Assembly: GCA_020137815.1 (NCBI GenBank) | Contig: CM035353.1 | Span: 7,347,298 to 7,411,297, forward strand | DNA from: Hormiphora californensis | Taxonomy: Eukaryota; Ctenophora; Tentaculata; Cydippida; Pleurobrachiidae | DNA length: 64,000 bases | Reading direction: 5' to 3' | Shown: positions 21,615 through 33,109 of the stretch, piece after piece | How the letters are laid out: every line of letters begins with the position of its first letter | Position numbering within the stretch: position 1 is the first letter of the stretch | The notes under the pieces: model-generated | What the model was told of the DNA's origin: nothing | What the model saw: only the letters and a program-made list of their open reading frames with translations | The model's database searches: none | Program-made: the position numbers and the translations under genes

Positions 21615-23539
21615 TCACAGGTTGAGTTGGTAGGCACAGTTGCGTTTCCCATTAAGTCCAATTAATTGTACCCTCCCTGTAAAAGGTGCCCCTGGCTTCT
21701 TCTCATAAAGTAGGGCGTGCTCTGTGTAGTGGCTGTTGAGGTGCTCCAACAGATCTTCTGATGTACTGAACCTACGGGGGTTGCCATGGTAACAGTAGGG
21801 GTTGCCATGGTAACAGTGGGGGTTGCCATGGTAACCTAGGGGTTATCATGGTAACAGGGGGGTGTCATGGTAACAGTGGGGGGTGTCATGGTAACAAGGT
21901 GGGTTGCCATGGTAACAGTGAGGGTTGCCATGGTAACAGTGGGGGTTACCATGTTAACAGTAGGGGTTGCCATGGTATGGTAAGATATTACCCGGGTGGA
22001 TGATATCACAACTCTGCTCTAAATGTGAAAACAGGTACATGACACATAATTCTAGCTGATACCTGTTTTTACAGAGTTCACATTGGTATCTTCTGATTGC
22101 TAGCAAGTCTCGTTTGGCATGGTGCCTAAATGTACTGATGCTGCTGTGAATCTTCTTCTTTTCTGCTTCCTTCTCTTCACTATTATGTAGGGATTAGAAT
22201 GTTACAGATGACAGATCATTCCTTCATACTCTAACTACCTAGTATAGGTATTAGGTATCCACTATCCCTCCTAGTTACCTAGTTACCCCCTAGTTACCTG
22301 ATTCTAGTATAGGTGTCCCTCCTTAGTTACCTGATTCTAGTATAGGTGTCCCTCCTCAGTTGATCAAGATGCATCTCACGTAGCATGTGGGTTGTGGTAA
22401 TGCTGGTGTCACAGTGCCGGTGGCAGGCAGGCAGGTACTGATCACACTCCCCACATCTCACATACTGATCTGTAGATACATGATAGTCAACTTCCTAAAC
22501 AATACCTCTCAGAAGTTTTTACATTTTATACTTGGTTTTGAGATGTGGGGTAGCCTTGCTCGGCTCTCTCTCACCACATGTGTGAATGTCGGCTACCTGA
22601 GAATAGAGAGGTGTGGAGTTGTTGGTGTCGTATTGTTAGAAACTCCTCATTGCAGAATCTACACCGTACTCCTTCATCAAGTATTTTATTGGCCACACTG
22701 AAATCCTGATGGTTGCGGGCGAACATATTACAAAAACAAACTAAAAGTATTGAAGAGTTGATTCCTTCTCTCACGCAATACAAGTGTGTAGTGCTTGTTA
22801 GTACATGTCAATCTGTCTCTTCAACAGAAGTTTAGATCACAGTACAATGTCAAGTGCTTGGTGAGTAACAACAACTATAGTGCACTAATCAAGTGATCAT
22901 GTTTGAGAACTGTGCTGAACGCGATATGTAGTTGTAAAGGGGGGGGGGGTGTAATCCTTGACCACAGAACTTCTGTCAGAAGCCGATATTCCGTGCAACT
23001 ACAAGTAGTATATAAAATGGTACCATTGGACCATATTGAAAAAGTTTATTTTTCATTTAAAAACCAAAACACAAGAAATTGTCTATCACGGGCGTGCAAA
23101 AATGTGTTTGTCAACTACATAATATCACCTTGGTAGCATCAACGTAATGTTTCCGCACGTGAGCACTGAATATCTCAAAGGAAGAAAAGGTCTTCCCGCA
23201 CACGGAGCATTCATTCTCCCGGCGATGGTACTGCATGTGCCTGGAAATGTAAATACATTCAAGTAGGGGGAGAAACGGGGAGATGCTCTTTCAATCATCA
23301 ACGGAGAAGTTGAAGAAGAAATCATTGTGTGTTTCTCAAGTTAACCGCAGCTTCCCAGCTCTAGGTAGTTAGTGAGAAACTACTTACAGTTCCATTTCTT
23401 TGGGGGAGTTGCATCTCCTTCTGCAAATCTCACAGGGATATCTGTAGAGGAACTCGGGGGACTCCGTAGATATGACCCCATAGAATGGTCGCAGGGACTC
23501 AATCAAACCCCGAAAGGGATCTTCAGTGGTGGTGGACAT
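21615..23539 (-). CDS. C2H2 zinc-finger protein, six exons
   Basis: Exons on the minus strand: 23388-23539, 23129-23240, 22597-22705, 22331-22469, 22063-22179, 21615-21771. They join in frame to 261 residues. Canonical C-x2-C-x12-H-x3-H fingers are seen at about residues 36-56 (split by intron 1), 62-82 and 204-224 (split by intron 5, CELCKNR then FSTSEDLLEHLNSH). A finger at 103-119 lacks an obvious second histidine, and a Cys/His-rich stretch follows it. The central region has a charged EEKEAEKKK segment. It is probably a DNA- or RNA-binding nuclear protein; I do not recognise the orthologue. An exact phase match at every junction supports the model. Confidence 0.8.
21776..21985. repeat. 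20-bp minisatellite in zinc-finger intron 5
   Basis: About ten units of GGGGTTGCCATGGTAACAGT. Each contains the palindrome TTGCCATGGTAA. The array starts right next to the exon 6 acceptor. Confidence 0.9.
22282..22345. repeat. Tandem duplication covering a zinc-finger exon 4 donor
   Basis: A block of about 33 bp containing GTTACCTGATTCTAGTATAG and CTCCTAGTTACC-like spacers occurs twice. On the minus strand both copies read ACTAGAATCAG followed by GTAACTA. Only the upstream copy (exon end 22331) keeps the reading frame; reading into the second meets a stop. Confidence 0.75.
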
Positions 23540-24523
23540 GACAAATCAAGACTGCAGGCGTTATTATCTAATTAGAATATTGTCTGAAATGCCAGCTAAC
23601 AAATGGACGTGCATATAATAAAGTTCGAAGGAATGAAACAAATCGCAAACAGTGGTGGGGTCTTTAAAAATAATAGCCGTATTTATTTGTCGGAAACTTC
23701 GTGCATCCGTGGAGGAAGATTTGACCACAGGACACAGCTGTACTGTAGAGATACACAGTATGTTGTGTGTAGAAATGTTTTGAGAAGTTTTAAAACTGGG
23801 CACATAGAACGGAGCAGAAAGATCACAGAGTGAAAGCACAAGGTAGCAGCTGAAATATTATCTTAGAATGAAGTGGGTCGTGTTAAACAGCCCTTGATAC
23901 GAGTCATGCAATGCATTATATGAGGGAATTCACACGCATAATAATCAGCAGGTACCCCTCAACTAGGAGGTGGAGTATTCCTCTTAATAGAACACACTTT
24001 CTTCGTCCCAAAGATCAGAAATCAGCTATTCAAATACGTCCTTTTTCATTTCGACAATTTCGACAACCCAGGCCCCAGGGTTTACAACAAATTATTTACA
24101 AGCAAGGTGTTGATGTAGATAAATTCAATTGTAAAACACAGCACCATCTCTAATCTCAACGTAGCTTACATCTCAAATGTTTTCTGCGATACAATCATGA
24201 TCTGGTCTATCTATAATATATGGACTATATGAAGTATCCTAAGCATCCTAATCAAATTAATTAAGTTTGTTTCCAATATCGATGGAAAGGGATATCTTTA
24301 TCTTGTACAGCACACTCTAGCAGTTTTATCGGTTCACTAGGTGATACTGGATATTCAGTATTCACGCAATAACAAAAAGAGTTTATATCACTTACACACA
24401 TTTGTTTGCAAAAAGACAAGCTGTTATATGTCACACTGTATCTCGCAATTCCACAATATATCTCTAACCAGTAAAGAATATATAGTGTTCTAACACAACC
24501 AAATCTTACGCCATATTATGATA
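23540..24523. other. Intergenic region between zinc-finger and potassium-channel genes
   Basis: No convincing exon on either strand. It should hold the zinc-finger promoter on the left and the 3' untranslated region of the channel gene on the right. Confidence 0.4.
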
Positions 24524-27456
24524 TTATCTTCCAACACCAACTTGTTTAGTTGCATTAGTTTTAATGTCCATTAGCTGGCTTCCCGTCAAGAACTCTTTTC
24601 CCGCCCTTTTCTCCTCCGCTTGTTCCTCATCCAGGCTCTTCAGTATACTATCAAGTAGAGAGCTCCTCATTGTATTCCTCGTCGTCGTAGTGGCAGCTCC
24701 TCTAAGGAACGGATTGGAAGCTACGTGATCATTGTCAGGGGTTTGAGGTGATGCGATCACTCCCCCACCTCCATGTGCATCCCCCTCAGATTTGACACTT
24801 CTTGCCTCCAACACATCTCTAACAACCACTCTATTCCATTTACTGCCACCCTCACTCAATGATCGGTTAATTGTCCGCTGTCTACTCTTTTGTAGCTGTC
24901 CAATGAACTCTCTCTGCACGGTTGAGATACGTTGCGGCAAGACTGACATCTTCTTGGTGATGACCTTCATATTGTTATCAGCTGCTTCTCTATACAAACT
25001 GAAACAGAGGGAAACCAGGGCTAGTCCTGCAGAGGCAAACATTAACACCCTCAACACCTCCATAGCTTGTGTAAAGTCCATTGATTGAGGTGTAACGTCC
25101 CCAAATCCTATTGTCCCATAGGTGATGATAGCGAAGTATATACTGTCCATGAAGCCAGTGACACTATCCTTATCTCGTATATGTTGTAGCATGGAAAATA
25201 TAGCAAAGTGGACTATAAGAAATATTAGGAAGGTAACGGAGATGATGCAGATCTTCCCCACTATCTGGGTGTTTCTACTGCGTTTCCCGACCCTGAAGAA
25301 CTTGTAAACACGTCCAGCGACGGTGTCACACTTGTTTAGAATCTGCATAAAGAACATGTTGATGATGGCAAGGTGGAGAGTCATGAGGGGGATTCCAATG
25401 AGGGCATAACCAATGCAGAATGTCCTCCCGTGAATATCATGCGGTGCCACAACTCCGTAACCTGGGAAATGATTTTGGGGTAAAAGCTGGGATGAAATTA
25501 TGATGTCAATTCCATACGGCATATACCTTCTGTAATCCATATAAGCGTCTGTAATTCGTAGTCGCCTAATTAGGTTTTATAAAAGAGCGAATAGTTTACG
25601 ATGAGTTTCAATTAGACAACATCGCGTGGCCGCATAGCGTGTTTTCCACTAATTTTCTACAAACTGGCAACGTGTGAAGTTGACTCACAACACACACACA
25701 TGTCACATACGCATCAGCAGAAACTGCACATACCTATTGTCGATATGACGGTGAAGGAAAAGGCAAAAGCATTCCAGAAACCCCATGCCTCTGAGGTTGA
25801 TACGTCATGGTCTTTACTACACCCCGATGTAATGAGAGCTGTCAGCTGCGCTATGTGACTTTCGTTCATCATCCTGTGACGACATGTTCGTTATAGAGCA
25901 ATTAAAGGGAGACAACTATAACAATCGTTCCTGTATAGGAATTGTTTTGTCGAGCAAAGACTTGTGTTGTATGAAATACGACTTACTCGGTGTGTTCCAG
26001 GAAGTGCTCCCTCTGGTGCTTTAAATCTATCAGTTTCTTGTCCTCAGCCCTCCCTTCCAAATGCTGAAAAATGATATGTCTTGGTAGTTTGATCGGCAAT
26101 GTTTCTATGAAAAGTAGCCCCGATGGATAAAAGGGAGAAATAACGACATAGGTTGTCGGAGCATTAGCCCTACTTTATTCTCAGCAAGCGAGAACAGCGT
26201 TCAGAGCATTTGCCTCACGTCGTATAAGCTGGACCCCCAGTACTAACCATGAATACAAAGGTGCCGATAATAACGTGTAAGCACAAGAGAAGGGGCAAGA
26301 CTGCAGCTCTAATAAACAGCTTCCTGTTCTCAGACATTACTCCACTAGGCTCAACTGGGGGCGGGTTATCTGCAGGAGAGAGAGGGGATTAGATCAGGAA
26401 GAAAGCAGATGGCGTGTGTGAATGTGTTTGGAGAAACGTATTATGTGATGTCAGTAGAAAGACGAAACTCGAAAGTCGAAAGAAGAACTCAAAGATACCT
26501 GTGAAGCAACAGTTAGAAATACAGAATGGGAGAGGGTTGCAACTAAATAGATGTGTATAAGCGTTCTGTGGAAGTGTATGTGAGGTTCCATGTAATTCTT
26601 TAGACACAGCCTATTTGGGGGCGTGCTCTAATTGGATACAAGTTACAAACAGACAACTCTATCTAGGGCTACTGCAGGTCTACTATACTGCAGCCTGTAT
26701 GTGGTCTAACGCGTAAATGTAAAAAACGGCACCTAATCTCATTAAAGGACACGATATAATAGATTCTGTTGAACTACATTTAAGAGTGTGCGTTATAGAA
26801 TCATAATTATAACTAAGTTATACGGGTCCCATGTTTCTACACAGGATTCGATCAACCTCCTCCCTCTATACTACCACAGTATACCTACCTGTTACGATGG
26901 TGGTTCGTCTCGATAGCCAAGTAGCGCTGACGGAATCCATCGCTTCATCCTCATCTGAACTTATGTCCAGCCCCCTTAATTCCCTAAGATATTCCTCTTG
27001 GCCACTGTTCCGTCTTGAGACTGCCGGCCGGTGGAGTTCTAAAAAAGGTTTGGGAAAGAGCAGAGGTGGAAGATGGAATTTAATTGGACGTCCCTCCAGA
27101 TGATCTGTTTCTTCTATTTCCTCTTCCTTTGATCCCGGTCCACCTGCACAGCTCCCTGCATCCTCTGGAAACTCAGTACGTCCTTTCTCTTGATCGCCAC
27201 TTGTAGGGGACTTCATATCAGAATCTGAAAACTTGGTACTTGAGCCCTCAGAACTTGAGCCATCACTAGCCAGACCACTGTCGTTAGTGCTTGTACTGGG
27301 TGACTGGTGGTCACTGTTATCGTTCTCTAGTTCTCTCAGCTGAAGAGATGCGAGACTTCGAGGATTCCCATTTTCTCGATTGGAGCAGAGCTGGGGGACC
27401 TTTTCAATGTGATGTTTCTTAGTGTCTTGAAGATGCTCGAAACTGAGTCTCGACAT
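24524..27456 (-). CDS. Two-pore-domain potassium channel (K2P), five exons
   Basis: Exons on the minus strand: 26889-27456, 26248-26369, 25987-26063, 25734-25873, 24524-25461. They join in frame to 614 residues. The N-terminal 190 residues are cytosolic, Ser/Glu-rich and unusually long. M1 is at about 208-230. The first pore has WGFWNAFAFSFTVISTIG joined to YG across a phase-1 intron at the GYG codon, a position known to be conserved in K2P genes. M2 is at about 317-344 (CIGYALIGIPL), M3 at 369-394, the second pore TIGFGD at 419-424 and M4 at 440-458. A 155-residue tail follows. The protein would carry background potassium current. The subfamily (TASK, TREK or TWIK) is not clear. Confidence 0.93.
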
Positions 27457-29466
27457 ACTGGGGAGTGTACTTTTGTTTTATCTTCAATATAAAACTACCA
27501 TGAAAAACGAAACGAATATTAAACACAAAAGTCTAGGTAATGTTTAATAATAAAGCCATATCATGCCCGGCCTAGAGATATATTTGAATCTTAATCACCT
27601 AGGCACTATTAGGAGTAATTGAGTTGTAATATAGAGTGGAACTGAACGTCTACATAATATGAAGGGAAGTAATTTGACGGTATATGATATTGAGACCGAT
27701 GCTAATACAAAAATAGAAGGAGCAATAAATCTCATGGAAGCAGAAGTGTATTCGATGGAATAGGAAGAGACTGAGAGAGATAAGTTTGTATAGAAGGTAC
27801 TCATACTGTAATAAGTAGCACAATTATATGGTAAGTGATGTCAACAACAAAAGAAATTTATACATTGCAGAAATGCGCTCACAGTTATGAACTTCTACAC
27901 ATAAAGGAACTTCTACTGCTTCTATCCTTAGAAATTTGAAGTACGATAAAAATTTAGCGATGAAAATTTCGAAAGACGACATATATATAACCTAAGTTTT
28001 ACGCAGAATTGATTAAAATTGAATGACGAATCAAAATAGACCAGGTAGAGTTCTAATTGAAACGTGTTTGATATTTGTAGCTTCATTCTTTGGAACAAGA
28101 ACTCATGTGGGAACATGTGGGAACATGTGGGAACATGTGGGAGCCGGGAGTCGGAGGAATTAAAAAATTGAAAAGAAGTGAACTATTCGTGACTGTAGCA
28201 CGGACAGATCAATACAAATCATGTGTGTAATTGACAATTCATCTTATAGATCTTGAATGAAAGTATCTGGAGACACATCGAGATAGACTCTACCGATAGA
28301 AAAACTTTTTATAGCAGAAAACCCAAAGAGAGGTCAGGCTATGTCATAGTGAGAGGATGCCCACAAGAAGAAATAGAGACTAGACATGGTGAGGGTCGAG
28401 GGAGAGCTACATAAGAAAGTACGTGATAGGCCTATAAACTGTCCAGGAAGTGAACTGTACACCGTTTACTGTCATGTGTCAATGCAGTATTGTGCATTCG
28501 AGGGAGTGAAATCTAATTTGACAAGTTTGAGTTCCGGCTGAATTAGTTCGGAATTCAATGTTGATAGAACTAAAGCTCGATGATATCGAGTGAAAGACTA
28601 TGATATGTAATTTCTGCTGCACTTCTTAATATGATAGACAATATTAAGAATCCGAGATCAATCAAAAAGAGCTAATGAATTTTCAGTATGGCAGACAGAC
28701 TGATAAATCGCGTACGTGTAAATTAAGATCGTATACTAAAACTACAGGCAGTATCGCCAGCCAATTACACCAGAACCAGCAGCCAATTGGTGTTGCAATA
28801 TTGTTCACAGAATTATGTTTAATTTTCATTTCCTATAGGGTATTGCAGGGCATCTCATTAGGGATTGAGAACAGCACTATTGGTGCGGAATGTGAGCCGG
28901 AAATGTGCCAGCCTGTGGAATATACTGCATGTGCAACTACAGCAATTTATAAATTAACCTTATCTGAAATTCGCCCTCCAGTGAAGGAAGAGGCTTCACA
29001 ATGTTTATGCTTTAGTAACACGGTCGCTTGTAGTGGGAAAACGGTAATGGAAAACTGAGATACAGTAAGACGACGCACAACCGTGGCCAATCAGGGCGCT
29101 ATAGTACGTGCTGAACACATGCACTTTTTGCCGCGCATTATGCAACGTGCGTGTCTCCTTACTGTATTTCTATTACGGTAATACGACTACAAGCAGCTCT
29201 GTAACTGAGATTTAGAAACTCTTTGTTAACTCAGGATCCCAAAATTGACAAGTTCAATTGTACAACCAATATTGGTGTGCTAGAAGTAATGTAAAGTCGA
29301 CTGTCGTACTGAAGAAAAGCAAAATTGGCAGCCTTTCTTATAAACGTTATGAAATAGAAATGGAAGCAATATATAGTACTCAGGCATTAATCGATATTGT
29401 TGTTAAAGTTTATAGACCCTCAAGAGAGATGATAGAGAGATGGAGGAAGAGAGAGAGCGAGAGAGA

Positions 29467-29552
<86 letters not shown>

Positions 29553-30037
29553 GGCGTACTCACTATTAAAGAATGATAATGAACAAGAAGTCTAGTTGAT
29601 CGAGTGTAATCGAATCTTATAAAGAAATTAAAATCTGCAGCAAAATATAGACACCTCAAAAAGTGGATGGAGTGCAGTAGTATACAGCCATGAGATTGCG
29701 AACAAAACAAATTGGAAAACCAGCGGTTTTATACCCGACTAAAATTTCCAACAGAAGCACTGGGGAATTGACCCTGAACATTAGTACCTATGAATTCGAG
29801 TATACCTAAATAACTTGCGTTTACTGGCGATAATCCGCTATCAATTATATTTCAGGTTAACCATATACTATTTTATGCACAATATTCGTGAACCACTTCC
29901 TCCACTTTATTTTGAAATTATAACATGAGAGTACAAACGAAAATTTACTTCATAAAAACGCAATGGTTACTGTTAGTTTTGAAATTAAAACACATGCCTT
30001 ATTTTTCCACATATGTATGAATATTCTTAGAAATCAA
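27457..30037. other. Gene-poor stretch upstream of the K2P gene
   Basis: AT-rich DNA with no supported exon. It contains the triple repeat GAACATGTGG near 28110 and a GA microsatellite. It probably contains the promoter of the K2P gene next to 27457. An open frame at 28675-29058 (+) has no family signature. Confidence 0.4.
29450..29549. repeat. (GA)n microsatellite
   Basis: About 45 GA units with one TA interruption. Confidence 0.9.
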
Positions 30038-30617
30038 CTAGTAGGCCCGTTCGCCCTACGGGCGAATTTCGGGGAAATGGTAGCTGGATTAGGGAACGCT
30101 GACATCACCTGCACCATCCGTTCCTAGCCTATCTCTCACTTTCTCCCTACCCATGTTGTTGTACGCTCTGGGCTTCCTGACAATGTCAAGGGAGATCAAT
30201 GTCAGGGAGGTACAGTGCTGTTCCAGAAACTCATCACGTGAAAACTTGGCCGCTATGTAGCCGATTCGGAGATTTCTATATTCGACTGGAGTAATCACCC
30301 TTGGGCGACGTTGGGTAAAGCTATCCGTAGTCGTTGATTGGCTCGCTTCAACACGTTGGCGTAATCTGTCATATTCTCTAGCCTGCTCTCTGACAGCAGC
30401 AGATCTTCTGGACCCATATAACCGTTGCCGAATAGCGCTTGGGGTGGAAGAGCTAGACATCAGGACAGAAGTAAAAGAATGCACGTGCAGAATTGAATTT
30501 TCCCTTGGTACCCAACTGCAACCGGGAGAGAGATCTCCAGGTCCCTCTAATAATTGCACGTGCAAGTGTAGTTGCTAGGTGATCTCTGTCACACAATTTG
30601 CTTAGTAAGTAGTATGA
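30038..30617 (-). mobile_element. Non-autonomous Helitron, copy 2
   Basis: On the minus strand it starts TCATACTACTTACTAAGC, preceded by A. It ends with a perfect 7-bp hairpin (TTCGCCC-GTA-GGGCGAA), eight bases, then CTAG followed by T. Both ends match the Helitron at 19282-19913, while most of the interior differs apart from shared TGCACGTGCA motifs. A 158-codon open frame (30089-30565, -) lies inside; it is rich in Arg and Ser and resembles no Helitron protein, so it may be captured or chance sequence. Confidence 0.85.
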
Positions 30618-31061
30618 TTAAACAATGATTATCTAATTGCTAAATATGCTAAACTAAAGATCATGCAAATTACAAACAGCTAAGCGTGAGAAGTTTTCTT
30701 CAGAAGATCACAATTAAAACAAAACTTTTTAATTTTAAGCAGTAAAGCCACTAAAAAGTACGTAAACTCATAAGACCACAACAATTCGGACATTAAATTG
30801 ATTAATGAGATATGTTATTTTTCTTTGGAACTATAAACACTAATGTAACACAAAATCTAATCCAGTGCAGTGTCAGTAATTAGTAATTAGTATGTACCAG
30901 TCCTGCAGTTTGCAGGAATATGATGTGCGGAAGAGTCTGAATAGACAACTCATAATATGTATCATTATATTAATATATGTTGTATCACTATACCACACAG
31001 TTAGTCACTGAGTTACATATATTAATTATATATCAATATGAATAGGACAATGGGGGGGGGG

Positions 31062-31093
<32 letters not shown>

Positions 31094-32268
31094 CAGAGAC
31101 AGAGACAGAGACAGAGACAGAGACAGAGACAGAGACAGAGACAGAGACAGAGAGACAGAGACAGAGAGACAGAGAGACAGAGAGACAGAGAGACAGAGAA
31201 ATAACGAAAAAAGAGAGGGTGAAAGAAAGTGAGAGCGATTGAGTTCGAATAAATTAAGGTACAATTACATAAAGAGAGCGAACAATTAAAACAATTAAAA
31301 CAATTATGGATGACCAATTAACTTTCAAAGTATTATATATGGTGTTAACTTGGATCATTAATTGATAAAGCGAATAATTTATAAGATAGGCATAAATTCC
31401 TACTGAATATGTTAGCATATATAATGGGATATTTACATATGAGTAAAACAAAAGAAAATATTAAAGTTTCTATTCGCTTCGATCGAAACAATACTCCAAT
31501 ATATGTGGATGTTCATATTTTGATATATGGCAATTATGTTCCACTGTATCGAAGTTATGACTGTAATATTATGTAGTAGTACAGTAGTACTGTATTCAAT
31601 ACATTACACTATGTATAATGTATATATAATCTAACTGCATTGACGCTTTATGACTAGTCATGACTTCAATGCATGCATTTGTTTAATATAAGTATTCTTT
31701 TTATCCTCTACAGACATGTATCGATGGCGTGATACCTAATAGTTAAATGCAATTTTATGTGTTGCCAAGAAAGAGTTCAGTTGCCAAAACCACTTCCACG
31801 CTAATTTATCTGTAGTATACAAATTATCCAGAGTCGATTGGAAATAGTCTATTCCGAATAGAAGTGTGTGTGTTTGTGTGTCTATATAGGATCACAGTAG
31901 TAGTTACAGAACACGTGAGTTTGACCACCCCCCACACCCCTTATACATGTATTATAGCTATGACAACACACAATGGATGGTGGATAGTGGTCTACTAATT
32001 TGTAGAACTACGTAATTTAAACACCGTAATTTAAACACCGCCCAAATTAAGATGAGAATATACTATTTGTACAAAAGTATAAAAGTGAATAGTGAATACT
32101 AATCATTATCGCACGCATAACGTTCAACTTCGATTTAAAAAACTAAAACACAACGATAATAAGGATTAGGAATTTGGTAAATCAAAAGAAAAGGATTGGG
32201 AACGTTTGACCATTAAAACACTTAACATACCTGATAGTGATGTGTGGCGAAGTCGTTTATATCTGGAT
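30618..32268. other. AT-rich gene-poor stretch
   Basis: No supported gene. A hexamer repeat lies at 31056-31199. Confidence 0.4.
31056..31199. repeat. (GACAGA)n satellite
   Basis: About 20 units of GACAGA with a few GAGACA variants at the right end, preceded by a G run. Confidence 0.9.
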
Positions 32269-33071
32269 TTACTTTTCACATCCCGAAAGGGGAAACTCCG
32301 AAATGGTATCATCTTAAATCGATGCAATGTTATCCGGTTTACGTTTTAAGGTAGATCCAGAATATATGTCTTTGGCAGATCTAAGTTTTAGATAAGACTA
32401 AGATAAGACTATATGCGAGTGTGCATATTATACAACGTTTCTTACACGTCTATCATGGACTACAGTACTTATCAGCGACACATGTTCTGTCTAGCGTTGT
32501 AATTGGAAAGAGGTAGCTGATATAATGAGCGTTTAAACATTCTTAAGCTAGGTGTTAAAAGTTAATGGTAACCTAGAGCCTATTAGGGGGGGGGTGACAC
32601 GTAACACTTTGTAACACTTTGTAACATGTGCAGAAAACTTTTTGTGCACGTTACATGTTACAAAGTGTTACAAAGTGTTACAAAGTGTTACAAAATGTTA
32701 CAAAGTGTTACAAAATGTTACAAAGTGTTACAAAATGTTACAAAATGGGCATTTTTTGCAAAATTTTGCAACATTTTGCAACATTTTGTAACACTTTGTA
32801 ACACTTTGTAACACTTTGTAACGCTTGTAACACTTTGTAACATGTGCAGAAAATATTTTGTGCACGTTACATGTTACAAAGTGTTACAAAGTGTTACGTG
32901 TCACCCCCCCCCCCTATTATAACTAGGCCAGAGGCCTATATAATATGTGTATAAATAATCAGTATACTGATTATTTATATTATACGACTTTTTTATAGGG
33001 CCTGTACTTAACTTTTATATTATTCGACTCCTTTCTAACTCTAATCTAAACCTGATGGTTGATAGAAAGCA

Positions 33072-33109
<38 letters not shown>

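Noticed and set aside
28675-29058. 127-codon plus-strand frame
   Set aside because: No splice context, domain or neighbouring exon supports it.
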